64,000 bases of DNA. Origin: Dentipellis sp. KUC8613 (lineage: Eukaryota > Basidiomycota > Agaricomycetes > Russulales > Hericiaceae). The notes beneath the pieces were generated by a model, which was not told the origin of the DNA, ran no database searches, and saw nothing but the letters and a program-made list of their open reading frames with translations. Where the stretch lies: the NCBI GenBank assembly GCA_002286715.1, contig NSJX01000010.1:339034-403033 (forward strand), in the 5' to 3' direction. Shown piece after piece: positions 1-11,823 of this stretch (position 1 is the first letter of the stretch; each line of letters starts with the position of its first letter). The translations under genes and the position numbers were made by a program.

Positions 1-54
1 CAGAGCCCACTCGGTGTCGGCTCACGTCCCAGATCGTTGCACCAGCGACTCAAG

Positions 55-1138
55 ATGCGTTTCCTTCGCTTTCTCTCGGCGGTGACTGCGCTCTTTACTG
101 CTGGCCACGTAGCAGCGGGGTCGACTCTCGTTGAGCCCCGGACGAACCTCGACACACGCGCACTTGTCGACGTCTGCGCTTCCGTGGATGCGGACTTGAA
201 GGTCGATTTGCTCGGCATCGTTATCGTTGTTGGCCACCTCGGTAATTTGTCTTTGCTGTGCCATAACATCGACTTTCTTTGTTAACGCTCGATACGATAG
301 ATGTGTGTATCTGCCTCTCGGCTTTGCCACTCTTCATTGAAACCAACGTGATCGCCATCGCTGCTGTGGCTCTGGTAGGAGAGAGCGCGGCCACTTCTGC
401 TATCACCTCCATGGTGCGCCGTCTACCTAGCTACATTTTTCTTATATTCTCTTTTCAACTGATTTATCGTATTAGGTCAACAGCGCAGCTTCCAAGTCTC
501 AATGCAAATTCCCAGATCACGCCACGCCTGCTTGCGTCTCGGGCAATCCGTGTGGCTTCCAGTGCAGCGACGGCTTCACGCCGTCGCCAGCCAAGAAACC
601 CACCGATTGTGTCTGCGAACCGCCCAAGACTGTCTGCAACGGCGTTTGCGGCAAGTTCCCGCACTGCGCCACGTCGAAGCCGCATTCCAAGCGCGATAAG
701 CGCTGGGAGGGAAGCGGCACCTGCGCGTCGCGGGGCGAGGGTTGGATGGCATGTGGTGTTTTCGGAGGCGCTGCACGCGCATGGGAATGCATCGACACGA
801 TCAACGACTTGGAGAGCTGTAAGCTATTTTGTCTTCCATTCAGATGGACGATAGCTGATTCCACGGATGCAGGTGGTGGATGTGCCATCCCTCTGACACC
901 CTACACGCCGTTCGGCGTAGACTGCACTGCGATCCCGGGTGTTGCCGATGTCTCCTGCTTGTCGGGATCGTGCATCGTGCATCGCTGCCTTCCCGGCTAC
1001 ATGCGCACCTCTGATGCGTCTGAGTGCGTCCGGGCTCACGTTTCCTCCCCGGCGTTCGCGCACACGGAAAGTCAGGCGTGGGAGCTCGAAATCCCAGCCA
1101 AGGACTACGGGCTCGAGCATAACCCGCTCAAGCACTGA
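55..1138 (+). CDS. PriA/CPL1-like cysteine-rich secreted protein
   Basis: Exons 55-241, 301-413, 476-818 and 873-1138 join in phase to 302 residues. The start at 55 (MRFLRFLSAV) gives a clear signal peptide ending near AAG (residue 22). A short N-terminal alpha-rich part (CASVDADLKVDLLG, then CICLSALPLFIETN) leads into a cysteine-rich part with NPCGFQCSDGFTPSP, VCNGVCGKFPHC, a dibasic KRDKRW site, WECIDT, LESCGGC, GVDCTAIPGVADVSC and CIVHRCLPGY. This cysteine pattern is that of the basidiomycete PriA family, with its CPL1-like C-terminal domain; PriA was described from mushroom fruiting. I infer a cell-wall or extracellular role. The exact function is unknown. The tail ending EHNPLKH is also seen in the family as I recall it. 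Confidence 0.88.
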
Positions 1139-2234
1139 GCGTCTCTTGGAAAGACTGGAGGGTTCCACATAAACGATTGGTTCTTGAAGCATCTCCATTA
1201 TGCCTTTCTGTCCTCTCGTGTTGGGATGTCGATTCTTCTGATGAACTTGTTATCTTCAAACGTAACGTGACGTCTGATGTTACAAATTATGAACGAGTGC
1301 GTACTAGCCTGCCTTCTACGTCGATTTGGACAATACGATTGACTGGTCTTGACAAGGAGTGATGAGGGGTGACGTGTATATATCAACAAGTGAATGGTGA
1401 AACTACAGTGCGGATGTGAGGGCTGAGTTGGGCTCAAAAATATCTCGGCACATGCGTGAAGTACGTCCCTTACAAGCAGGTGTCTGAATCTATTTCGAAG
1501 GCCGTCTCGTCCCTCTCGACTTTTGGAGGCCTAGGGACCGCTGCATGTTTTGTGAGATGTTCTTCGATCGATGGCAGCCTGACGTTTTTGATCATGTCCG
1601 CAGCATTCGAGCCTCGTTCCGAAGGCGCCGGTGCGGGGATAACGCTCTATTGTTCTTATCGGGGGTATATTCGTTCACACCCTTAGCTGCGGACCCTTGT
1701 GCAACTCGGCGCTTGTAGCCTGCACGTTCTGCTATCAGCGTTCGAGTACCGGCATCGAAGGATATGACGCACGTCATCAGCCTGAGCATCATACTTGCGT
1801 TCCGTTGAGGTATACCTACGTATCGGAAGCAAAGTCCTCGTCAGCAATCTCTTCTTATCAGATAAGTGGCTCTTATTGCCATCGACCGGAAGCATTTGAT
1901 GATCTGGTCCGTTCTACGTCTTTATTTGTCACCTTTCTCCTACGTGTAGATGCCCGGCGCGAGCTGCTGCTGCTGCACGTCGGCCACACCTGAAACTGAT
2001 CATCATTGTTGCAGTAATTGTTCTATACGGTTGCGCTCCCACTCTACCGAACAGCGTCTTTGTATCTCTCGTTGCCCATCGCTACGGCTGTTGTTACCTT
2101 CTATTGTCTCCGAGCAATTTCAATTTCCCCGCCTCCGCCATAACAAAAGATCACGTGGAGCGATCAGGACGAGACCTCAAAAATGCGAGCAATGTGGCGC
2201 CGAGGGCCCAACCTCTTTTGTCTTTTGGCCCGAG

Positions 2235-2242
2235 TATATAAG
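2235..2242 (+). promoter_or_regulatory. TATA box of the F-box-like gene
   Basis: TATATAAG lies 160-167 bases before the ATG at 2402. Removal of the 5' UTR intron brings the expected transcription start (around 2265-2275) to roughly 65 nt from the start codon in the mRNA. Confidence 0.55.
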
Positions 2243-2320
2243 CGATGATGTTGGAAGTCGCGGGGATCAGTGACATTCCTCTGATTCACCATCGTCGTCT
2301 CCTCATACGCGTCTCTGGCA

Positions 2321-2387
2321 GTAAGTACAAACCGAACTATGCGATCATCTTTTTCTGCGTTTGACTAGCTGATTAAATACGCTCTAG
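2321..2387 (+). other. Probable 5' UTR intron
   Basis: A strong donor (GTAAGT) at 2321, a branch-like CTAGCTGATTAA stretch and an acceptor CTCTAG ending at 2387 lie just before the ATG at 2402. 67 bases is a normal intron length for this window. Confidence 0.55.
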
Positions 2388-2401
2388 GACCATAGAGCAA
2401 T

Positions 2402-4227
2402 ATGATTCCGACTATTCTATCGCCCCAAGGCCTCAAAGCATATGACATGCAGCATATGTGAGTTGGCCGCTTTCGTGGTTTGACTCAGTTGTTGACCCAA
2501 TGTCTCTGTTCGATCCTTGCTATAGGGAAGAAAACGGATTGACGCGCGTGCCATCCCCATTACTGCAGGTGGAATCAAATCGTCCGCGCAATTCTTTGAC
2601 ATCCGCGAACATCATGGACCTGCCGGTCGAGCTGCTGTGCAGCATATTCCAACTCTGCAAAGCCACTGAGTCTCGTTATTCCCTGAACGAGGGCTGTGAC
2701 GAGGAGTTCATCCACAACAAGAAGACCTGCGCCGGGTACGAGAGACAATTTTGGGAGGCTTACGCGCAGGCGCCGCAGTGGCTTGTTATCTGCAGGGTGT
2801 GCAGACATTGGCGTCGAGCCGCCATGGGCTGCGCGTCTCTGTGGACAACGCTCGACTTCGCCGATCCCGAGCTGACCTCTATGTTCTTGTCTCTTTCGAG
2901 ACAACTTCCGCTGGACGTCAAGGCCTTTCTTGCACCCGAAGCGAAGGGCGATGCAGTCAAGTTGGCGATTAACGAGCTTCAGCGCATCAAACTCCTCGTC
3001 ATCTATGCAGCGCGTCCTACCGATCTGCACAGTGTACTCGAAGGCCACGAGGACGAGCATGCCGACCTCCTCGAAGAGATCTCTCTCACAGCCGACTTCT
3101 ACGAACCCGATGACGATGAACACTTCGACGTGAACGACCATACTTCTCCACATGGCTTGCTGACCGGGCAGGCTCCCCGTCTTTGGAGTCTGGACGTCAG
3201 CGGGGATAGGATACTGGACGATCCATATCCAAACGGTCTCCAAAATCTCCGTCGCTTGCGGCTACACGATGCGCGGGAGTTTTTCAACGAAGATAGTCTC
3301 GACACGCTCTTGTGTGCCCTCGAGATGATGCCTCAGCTCGAAGAATTGCAGCTGTCGTCTGCAATCCCCGACGAGACACGCCGTGCCGAGACACCGGACG
3401 CGCCTGACGGCGTTGTCTCCCTTCCCTCCCTCAAGAATCTCCAGCTCGCCGACGAAATCCACCTAATCGACCGCCTCCTGCAACATATTGACTTTCCCCC
3501 CACTATAATATTTTATGTCGAATGTGAGATCGACACAAGCGATCAGGATGAGGGGCTACAGGCGGAGTGCGACAGCCTGACAAGAATCTGCTCCGCCATC
3601 CCCGTCAACCCCGACGCGCCGACACAGACTCTCTGCGTCAAGAGCCTGCAGACGATATCCGGCTGGGACTCTCCGCCCAGGTCGACGAAAAATCCCTCGA
3701 CACAGGTCGGCTTCTGCAACTTCTGCGTCAAGATCATGCCCGACGATACGACCGGTGACGCGCTCGCCCTCCTCTCCGGCGCCGCGCTCCATGCGATGCC
3801 CATCAAGGACGTCAAATGCGTGCTCTTGTATCACGGCGAAGAGCTCTCTCCGGACGGTTGGATCCGCAATTTTGGCCTCGCGAGCCACGCTACCGAGCTC
3901 TCCATCGGACCAGACGCCGTGGACAGGTTCCTCGTCGTCTTCGGGACGCTTGAGCCAGGTCTTCTGCACAATGCCGAGATGGGGAGCGATGATGCGCGGG
4001 ATGGTCTCCTTTGGCCGATGATGAAGATTTTGACTGTTTCCCTCTCCGACTACCATCTCGAGGACATTAAAGAACCCCTAGTGCGAGGTCTTGAGATTCG
4101 TCGGCAGGTCGGGGCTCCTGTCGAATATCTGCGTGTTATAGTGGACGCCGAGGACGAGATGCATGAACTATATCAGACGATATTGCCTGCTCTTGTTCCA
4201 ACCGTGCTTATTACCGTAGAATCTTGA
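2402..4227 (+). CDS. F-box-like protein
   Basis: Exon 1 is 2402-2457, intron 2458-2525 (GTGAGT...CTATAG), exon 2 is 2526-4227; 585 residues. An F-box-like helix pair is visible near residues 35-105 (MDLPVELLCSIFQLC, then WLVICRVCRHWRRAAMGC and LWTTLDF), followed by a leucine-rich C-terminal part typical of the very large F-box families of Agaricomycetes. Such proteins bind Skp1 and offer substrates to an SCF ubiquitin ligase. The substrate cannot be told from sequence. The start at 2402 is chosen because the open frame that runs upstream of 2526 lacks an ATG at its beginning and the splice restores one. Confidence 0.8.
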
Positions 4228-4420
4228 ACTTTGAATACGCTATTGCAGTCGATGACAGCGGAAATTTTAGGATATTCTAATGGAAGTCTACGATACCTTA
4301 ATACGAAGTGTACCTTGTTGACGAGAAAATCATTTCGTACGGATTTTGGCACGGCTATGATTACATTCATTCAAAATTCGCATTGAGACTGAACGGAGGG
4401 AAACATGGGCGACAAACGGA

Positions 4421-5682
4421 CTATGCCCCCAACTTGAGGCCACCAATCCACTCGAAAAGAGCGGTATTCAACTGCGGCGAATGCGAAAGCATTACCCAAT
4501 GATCCGCGGCGAACTCGCGAATGGTCAACGGACCCTTAGCGTGCCGCCCAAGAGGCAACAGACTAAATGCCGGAGTACAGACAAAATCGCGGGCCGTGGC
4601 GCCAAAGAACACGGGCAAATGGAGGTCGTACTTATCCAGAGGGACAACTGTGACAGAGATTGTGAGTTAGGAACAAGTCACAAGTTTCATGTATCGAGAC
4701 ATACGTTTGTCATCCTCGGCATTCAGACCGAGGGTGTTCACTTTGTAGTAAGAAAGGGGGCCAGCCATGCCGCCCTCCAAGAGCGACTCCTTGTAGTGCT
4801 CCTTGATCTAGGAGATCAATTTGACGGTTGGTAGCCACAAGTGTTATTGTCAGCAGATAGAATAGTCTCGTCTAGGAGATGGTCTACCTCGGGACTGAGG
4901 TACGCAGGCGCTGGGCTTTGTTTGTTGCTCTCAAGCCATGCTTTCGTGCCTCCTGCGGCCCCCAAGTGGTCAATCCAAAGTTCGGGAGTGGCTGGAAAGA
5001 GCAAGCCCAAGAACGAATCGATCTGCACGATGACATAGGTGGCGGTGGCATGAACGAACGATCTATGTGTGAAGTCCTTCAGAGAATGAGTGACGTACAT
5101 TCTTTTCTATAAGCTTGGCGCCACCCTCCTCAGAGAATGGAATCCAATATCCCCACAGATCACGACCAAATGTCTGCCGACCGTACGCTAGAGCGGCGGC
5201 GGGGTCGTAAATGACGTTCGGAGGCACGTAACCCACTGCGAGGAACGCCGCAGCGAGCACATGTTCGGGGTGAAGGTTCACCAGACGAGAGACGATGCGG
5301 CTCCCCCTGATGGATTGCGCCGCTGTTAGCATCAGATGATATTATATGACTACATGCAACCTCACCAGTCGTGCCCGATTGCAATCACTTGCCGAAGGCC
5401 CTCGTGGTCTAAGATATCAGCAACGTCTTGCGCGAGGCCACTCCCGACGTATGATGCTGGGTCCGTAGGCTTGGCAGTGCCAGCGTAGCCTAGCATATCG
5501 GGTACGATCAACCCAAAGCCCTTTGGCTTGAAAAACGCGACTTGATCGCGCCAGTCCCAGGAAGATGACGGAAACCCGTGCACAAATAAGAGCGTAGGCT
5601 TGCCCTCTTGGGCTGGCGAAGCATAGTAGTTGTAGGAAAACCCTCGCGAGGTAGTGTGTTTCTTGTACGCAGAGGCGTCCAT
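4421..5682 (-). CDS. Soluble epoxide hydrolase-like alpha/beta hydrolase
   Basis: Five exons (5682-5366, 5306-5099, 5022-4888, 4807-4705, 4647-4421) give 329 residues in phase. Motifs: oxyanion-hole HGFPSSSWDWRDQ (from residue 35), nucleophile elbow GHDWGSR with catalytic Asp about residue 105 spanning the first splice junction, GLNAEDD in the lid/linker region, acid region GATARD, and a C-terminal ADHWVML supplying the catalytic His. The HGxP plus Asp nucleophile combination points to an epoxide hydrolase, which adds water to epoxides to give diols, rather than a dehalogenase or esterase. No signal peptide, so probably cytosolic. Natural substrate unknown; detoxification or oxylipin/secondary metabolism are both possible. 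Confidence 0.85.
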
Positions 5683-7037
5683 GATAGATCTAGAATCGCA
5701 GGTGGGGGTGGTTACTGAGAGGATAGGGAAGATGGATGGGAGATTCTGCGATATTTAAGCAAAGAATTGAGGTCCCGCTCAGCACACGATGCAGCGGCAC
5801 ATGCTTGCGCGTGGCTCTGGTGCTGCGGGTTGAAATCATCTGGAAAGGTTTGTCAGGATGGACTAAACTCCATGGAGCCTTGGAGGAAGTGTTCTTTTTT
5901 CTTTTTAGAAGAAAGCGATTGCTTACTGATTCGAAGATGTGTTCTCAGAAGCTGAAGACTCCGAGTCGGATATAAGTGTAATGCAAGGACTGGAACGCGC
6001 TCACTGGTGGAGGCGCTGCAGACGCCGGCCACGGTCCCTTGAAACTCAGCCCTCCTCCGACCGGAGAATGCGCTGCATCGTGCCCCTAACCTGAATCGAA
6101 ACCTGCCTTTTTCAAGTAGTACACCCACCGTCCTCGAGCCCTGCAGACTGGCAATAACCTGGACATCATTGGTATCCGAATTTCTTTTCTCTGAGGCAAG
6201 GGATCCTTGGAACTCAAGTCCTCTCTGCAATATGCATATAAGTTAGGTATCTTACCCATCGATGATTTTAGAACTGACACAGCATTGATACTAATCTAGT
6301 CAAATCTAAGGTAACTGTGAACTGGTCATATCTTATTGCCTCTTTACCTGTCGCGATTTTTATACCATTTTCCATTCCTTCAGAGCCTAGTCATTCCTGT
6401 CTCAGTCGCCTGTGTCCCTTGGTTACCGCATCATCTCTATGTCGAAACGCGCAGCCTTAGAGCTACAAGGTATGTTTTATTTTCATACCTATGTCCCCGA
6501 CATTCCGCCTGCCGGTTGCGCAGCACTAGGGTCGCCTTTCGATCACTGCACTTCGGCTCCCGACACCCACAAGGGCCACAATACCCTGGATGTCCGTCCT
6601 TCACTCGGCGATGTACTAAGGACCCCCGAAGACCCACCACTCGCGATCCACTGGACACCTGTGTTCCGCGTGTTACCACCAATCTCATCAGTACGTCACC
6701 CATCCACGTTGACCTACGTCCATCCAACACAAACAACGTTTGCAGCCGTCCACGTCTGTCTGTCTGCCAGAGATCCTACCTTTCCAGAGCAGTATGGTAG
6801 CCGAAGCCAGTGTGTTCGCCGCGGCCGTCACTTAAAGACTCATATTCACCATTCGCAAGAAGTATTGTTGAGATGTATATGCTCAAAACAGAGTTCAACC
6901 TATCCCTGAATCAACTTGGTTCTCACGTCCCTGTTGCATTCGAGAGATGGATACCCATGCATTCAATATCTATACTTGAGAAACAGCATACAACATATGA
7001 TACCGTGAGACCTCATCTTGAGCTTAGTGTTCATCCT
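5683..7037. other. Intergenic region, no gene supported
   Basis: About 1.35 kb between the hydrolase start and the end of the first reductase. Open frames of up to 165 codons on the plus strand (6412-6909) show no domain, no GC3 bias and no neighbouring splice signals, so I leave them out. Confidence 0.5.
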
Positions 7038-8375
7038 CTATTGCACCGGCACGATCCCGAGCTCCTTCTCCTTCTTCAGGGCCCCATCTATCGAATCCCC
7101 CACCATCTCCTTCCACCCCCTAAACTTCTCGAGCCCGACAATCTCCTTCGCACTCGACGAGTCCCACTTGGCCCACTCGTCCAAATTATGGGTCTCCTTG
7201 CCCGTCACCGTCGGCAAGCGCGCCCTCAGCTCCGGGCGCGCCTCATGGAGCCACTTCACAGCCTGCAGCCACGTGAACGTGCCCTCAGGGCCGATAGCGA
7301 CAATGCGCTTCGGCTTCGACGCGGGAGACGGAGCCGCCTTGAGCGCAAGGACGTGCAGGAGCGCCGCGTCGCGGACGTGTGTCGCAGCGGTCAAACCCTG
7401 GGCTGGGACAGGCCGTCCGGTAGGCCCGCTGATGAGCTGGTAGACATAGCCGTTCGTGCCGTCGACGGGCTTGTCGAGGACCTGCCCGTGCCCGGGCGGG
7501 CCATAGAGGAAGCCGGGGTGCACAGTCGCGACGTCGAGCTCGGGGTGCTTCGCGGCGAAGTCCCAGAGGGCCTTCTCCGCGAGCGTCTTGCCGAAGGCGT
7601 AGATTTCGAGCGGGCCAGCGGCAGCGGCGCTCTCCTGCGTCTCGTTGCTCCAGTCTGAGAGGTGTCGCAGTTGGTTAGCGTTGCGGTCAACGATTAGGGG
7701 ATGGGTACTAGACTGACCGGAGGCACCAATGGTGATCGGGGTGTGGATCTGAGCAGGACTCGCGAGGGTCAGGATACTGGCCGTGACGACGATCTTCTTC
7801 ACGCCGGCTTTGAGAGCACCCTCGACGGCGTGGAGTGTGCCTTCCACCGCGCTCTGTTCGATACTTATATTACTACAACGGAGAAGATAACGAAATAGAG
7901 CTATTTACCTTTATGAGGATGTCGGTAGGGGCTTTCCCAGCCAGCGGAGAGCCGACGTGGATCAATGCATCAACACCTGAGGAGCAAACAGTATGAATAA
8001 ACGAAGTGGTAGAATAGCTAATCCACCAACCCTTGAACGCTTCGGTAAGGTCGTCTGTAGCGAGATCATCGACGACCACGATTTGGAAACGATCCCCGAA
8101 GGACGCGTAAGCCGCTTGCACGCGTGGCGCCTTGCCCGAGCGCGCGGTGCTAATAGAAGACATGTACTTCATGAGCAACTTGCTTCCTAGAGGGAAAAGG
8201 AAATTGCTTACCCACGAACCTTGTATCCGGCAGCGAGCAGCTCGTCAACGACGACGGAGCCAAGGAAGCCAGATGCGCCGGTCACCTACAGGTTGGTTCA
8301 CAAGCGAGATCAGAACGCAGCTTCACAATGACACTGAGGAATACGTACAAGAACAGTCTGAATGTTGGAAGACAT
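7038..8375 (-). CDS. Dihydroflavonol-4-reductase-like NAD(P)-binding oxidoreductase, copy A
   Basis: Six exons: 8375-8349, 8285-8212, 8149-8031, 7976-7909, 7853-7718, 7654-7038 (27/74/119/68/136/617 bases), 346 residues. Extended-SDR features: Rossmann motif TGASGFLG near residue 11, VVDDLAT, DALIHVGSPL, KKIVVTASI and the catalytic YAFGK (Tyr160, Lys164). The best family guess is the DFR-like/aldehyde reductase group of extended short-chain dehydrogenases, which reduce or oxidise carbonyl or hydroxyl groups on small molecules with NAD(P)H. The substrate is unknown. It is the first of three paralogues in this window. Intron 5 (7717-7655) is 63 bases with no stop in frame, so retention would add 21 residues. 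Confidence 0.88.
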
Positions 8376-8461
8376 TGTGTGTTAAGAACTTGGATAAGCT
8401 TGTAAGGCGATTGGGAGAAATGGACGAGTTGTGGAATGAAGGAGACGAACGAAACCTGGGG

Positions 8462-8560
8462 TTTATATACCTTGACATGTCAGCTCAGCAGTCCGCTCAA
8501 CAATAGCTCGAGGGACGACGCGTATGTTGGTGACTACGTCGTACGGGCATTGACCTCGGG
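8462..8560 (-). promoter_or_regulatory. Promoter of reductase A: TATA box and shared upstream element
   Basis: On the minus strand TATATAAA (8462-8469) lies about 90 bases before the ATG. A 20-base block at 8541-8560 (GTACGGGCAT then TGACCTCGGG on the plus strand) recurs with one mismatch upstream of copy B (13625-13644). A looser form occurs upstream of copy C. In A the CCTCGGG core is repeated 11 bases further on. Confidence 0.55.
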
Positions 8561-9148
8561 TAGGCCTCGGGCATCCCGAATCGGCCAGCGAGCTTAGGAG
8601 TCTCGGTGTCTATCAAACACATTGGTACGCGCGTCTCGACTGAATGAATCTAGTGTTGACGTGGATCCGCGTCTACTGAGTAAGCTGATGTATATGGGGT
8701 CGCTGGGAAACGTATGTGCATCCGATCCTGAAAGAAGAACAGGAATGAACAGGTCCGAGTCGCTACGGCAAAGAACTTCGACGATTTCAAGCCGCCGAGG
8801 ACGACGCCGGGTGACAAACGACCTTCATAAGATAGCGCCACGTACAATCTGTATCGGGTCCTCTGTGCGCCCTCGAGCTCGGGCAGCCGACAAATACAAG
8901 GGCTCGACGTCGATTGCATAGACGTTGAGCGGGAGAGCGTTCCTAGACATTCCGGATGAGGAGTATAGCGTAAGACCGAGTCTGTTCCCCGATCTGAGCA
9001 GTCGGCTCCACCGAGCTCGGTCTCTGACGATGAATCTGCTGCTGTTTCGGCGGCTGGCTATGTTCATGAGTTGTTCTATTGCCGTAGATTCTTCCCTGTT
9101 ATCGAACTGGGCACTGTAAAAAAAATTGGCATCCTCGCTGGAACAAGA

Positions 9149-9280
9149 AAAAATGATCCGCATCTGACTCGAACCCAGGGGGTCATTCAACGTTAGCGAG
9201 CGCATTATCATTGGCCGGTTGATCGGAGTCAAACGGTCAGAGGCATCGCTAGAGACCTGTTCTTCCGACTGAGCCACATG
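9149..9280 (-). other. tRNA-like relic with pol III promoter boxes
   Basis: On the minus strand, TGGCTCAGTCGG (9276-9265) fits the A-box consensus perfectly. GGTTCGAGTC (9176-9167) resembles a B-box, and a run of six T follows (9154-9149), as at a pol III terminator. The acceptor, D and T stems do not pair properly and the A-B spacing is about 90 bases. This is more likely a decayed tRNA, a tRNA-derived repeat or chance than a working tRNA gene. Confidence 0.28.
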
Positions 9281-9548
9281 GGAACTTGAATATAAGATAT
9301 GTAACCTGTACTAGTGCCGTCATCTCAAATATTCATCTGGTACTTATCTCCCAGTGCCGCACGTTGCCAGTCTACGGTCATCTGCCACTGGCTGGCTGGC
9401 CAGCCTGGTCTTTGATTAGAACGGGGCCCGATATCATCATATGCAGCTCTAAAGCCTCTGAGCCCCCACTCTGACCACCCGAACACTTCAAGGCGGTACC
9501 CAAGCATCACCGAACGTCAGAATCACACCAGTATCAGTGAGTTCAACC

Positions 9549-10673
9549 ATGTCGAACCCCCTCAAGGAGCAATACGACACCCAAGGCTTCGTGATCATCC
9601 CCGACTTGATCCCGGCGGCCCTCCGCGAGGAGCTGGAGCGCGCCAGCGAGCGCGCGGTGGAGAAGACGCGCAGCGGGGCATGGCCGCACCGGCGCGTCGT
9701 CGGGAAGCAGTTCCCGCCGTACGGGAACGACGGGCCCGACTCGTGGGGCGTGCAGCACGTCATGCACCCCGCGCTCGGCGAGCCGGTGTTTGCGCGGTGG
9801 TATGCGTCGCCCGAGTTACGCGGCGTCGCGCGCATGCTCTTGGGATGCGAGGAAGAGGATTTGCAGATGGGTGAGTGCTGCGGCATTTTGGCTTTGTGGG
9901 CGGCTTGATGTGCCAATTATTTTGCTGGGAATGGGTGATAGAGCTGTTTAACATGCTGATCAACCCGACGGCGCATGACTTTGCGCTGCGATGGCACCGC
10001 GACGACGTCAAGGAGACTGCCACCGCGGAGGAAGAGCGCGATGCGCTCGCGATCTCTTATCACGGAGTATGTCGTCCTAGTTCTCTATTAAAAAGGCTCA
10101 GCCCGTTTTAAGCATGGTGCTCGTGGAGGTGCAATGGAACACGTAAGTTCCAGCGAGCTCGTTCTCGACTTTCGAGATGCTGAAGGTGTATATGGCCGCA
10201 GAGCCTTGTATGATGATTCCTGCCTGTACATCGTTCCCGGGTCACACAAGGTCCCGCGGACGGCGGAGCAGAGGGCTCAATCGATCTCCTCTGAGCCGCC
10301 TGCGGATCCTATGACGATGCCAGGCGTTATGAAGGTCGCATTGAAAGGTATGCCTGCTGAAGATCCGACCGCCTGCTGACACTGAAGCACTCGCGTATCC
10401 CACCCAGCCGGTGACAGTGTATTCTACAATAACAACATTTTGCACTTGGGGACATACGACTCCAAAGTCAAACGTGCGACGCTCCATGCGACGATGGGCG
10501 ACACCCGTGGGGGCGCAATCCGCGCACGCAACATCCTGCAGCACGGGCTCGCGTGGATGAAGGAAGACAGCTTCCGGGAGACGCTGGACGCAGATGCGCA
10601 GGCGATGCTGGATCGGCTGATCAGGCTGCAGGAGAGCGTTGGCGAAAAGGTCGAGTACTCCCTGGACGGGTGA
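9549..10673 (+). CDS. Phytanoyl-CoA dioxygenase-like (PhyH) Fe(II)/2-oxoglutarate enzyme
   Basis: Exons 9549-9870, 9942-10066, 10129-10142, 10202-10347 and 10408-10673; 290 residues. Family signs: DTQGFVIIPDLI near the N-terminus, iron-binding His126-x-Asp128 in WHRDDV, YDDSCLYIVPGSHKVPR, distal His215 in NNNILHLGTYD and the 2-oxoglutarate-binding Arg225 in KRATLH. Exon 3 is a 14-base micro-exon coding VQWNT across its borders; only this choice of splice sites restores the conserved YHG-VQWNT-ALYDD run. PhyH-family enzymes hydroxylate or halogenate small molecules using O2 and 2-oxoglutarate. It is divergent from reductase A (1.17 kb apart), so it may act in the same pathway. Confidence 0.88.
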
Positions 10674-10951
10674 ATAAATATAAGGCAGCTGCAGCACTAG
10701 CAATGAATTACAATTCTGGAACGCAGCACACGGTGGAGCACGAAGATAAGATACGTAGCAACACGCAATATGTACGAAAATGAGACAACATCAGACAGCA
10801 GAAGAAGGTACACGATACCAGTACACCAAGAAGAATCGGAATACAGCCTAAGAAAGTTAATACGCTCGACCAACGCGTGAATATACTACAACGAACAACA
10901 GCTTGAAGTAAGAAAAGCCTTGTCGGTTTCGTTTGGTAGGCCACCCAGTAG

Positions 10952-11823
10952 CTAGACAGCTACTTCCGGCGCCGGCTCAACCACTGCAGTAATCTGCACG
11001 GTCTCCTCCACGACCGTGGTCGTTGTGACCACGTCGTTCCCAGGGGCAGCAGCAGCGCCTGTGTACTAGCGATTAGCATCTCCACCGGAATCCACACGGA
11101 CCCACATACCATTCCCAGTGACAGCAACATCCTGGGCCACCTCATGCTCAGCCTCAGCTTCAGCCTCAGCCTCGCCCTCAGCCTCAGCTTCAGCCTCCGC
11201 CTCGCCAGCAGCATCCGCATCCCCTCTCTCCGGCGAGCTGGCACCTGCAGCAGGGGCAGCCTCGCCGTTCTCGGCCTCAGCGTCCTTGCCCTTTTTCCCG
11301 CCACGGCCAGATCGCCGGCCGGCAGAAATGACGACGGCATCCATCTTCTGCGCGGCCTTGCCCCGGGTCGTGCGCGAGGTCGGGGTCGTGGGCTCCTTCT
11401 CTTTCGCAGCCGCACGGCCCCGCTTGGGACGGCCGCTCGTCGTCTCAGCGCCGTTCCCATTTTCCTCGTGCGCGGAGCGCGAGCGCTTGTTGGCGCCCTT
11501 CTTAGGCGTCGCGGAGGCGGGTGCATTCTGCTCCTCGGCCTCGATGGTTTTGAGCGTCGCTTCGACTGTGCGGGGCGTCAGCATTAGGAGGCGACATCGG
11601 GGCGACGCGAAGAGGTGCGAGAAGGTGTTCGCGCGGGTGGAGAAGACACCTGCGAGCAAAGGGAAGTGGAATGAGAGAAGGGGGACGTACGTCCGTTGTC
11701 CTCGACGCCCTTGATGAACTCGAGCATCTCCTCCTTCTTGCGCTTCGTGTGCGCTCCAAGGTCGCGGCAGACTCCGCGCAGGGTGTCTGCCTTCAAGTTC
11801 TCCCAGGGAAACGGGACCGGCAT
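10952..11823 (-). CDS. SAP-domain, basic/acidic low-complexity nuclear protein
   Basis: Exons 11823-11691, 11565-11110 and 11058-10952 give 231 residues; an alternative acceptor at 11649 for exon 2 is also in phase and gives 259. The N-terminus (ENLKADTLRGVCRDLG...KEEMLEFIK) is a SAP-like helix pair, usual in chromatin or RNA-associated proteins. The middle is rich in Lys/Arg (KRSRSAHEEN, RPKRGRAAAKEKE) and suggests nuclear localisation. Then a run of alternating Ala-Glu (about 11140-11220), and a Thr/Val-rich tail. Function unknown; a DNA-binding role is inferred from the SAP domain only. Confidence 0.72.

Larger units (their letters stand above)
1139..2401. other. Intergenic region with promoter of the F-box gene
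   Basis: No supported gene. Short open frames here show no family motif and no usable splice pattern. The right end holds the TATA box and a 5' UTR intron of the next gene. Confidence 0.6.

Noticed and set aside
6412..6909. 165-codon open frame on the plus strand
   Set aside because: No domain, no codon bias and no usable intron partners; lies in an ordinary intergenic region.
10067..10101. 35-base intron in the PhyH gene
   Set aside because: In phase, but too short for splicing; the 62-base intron ending at 10128 restores the conserved motif better.
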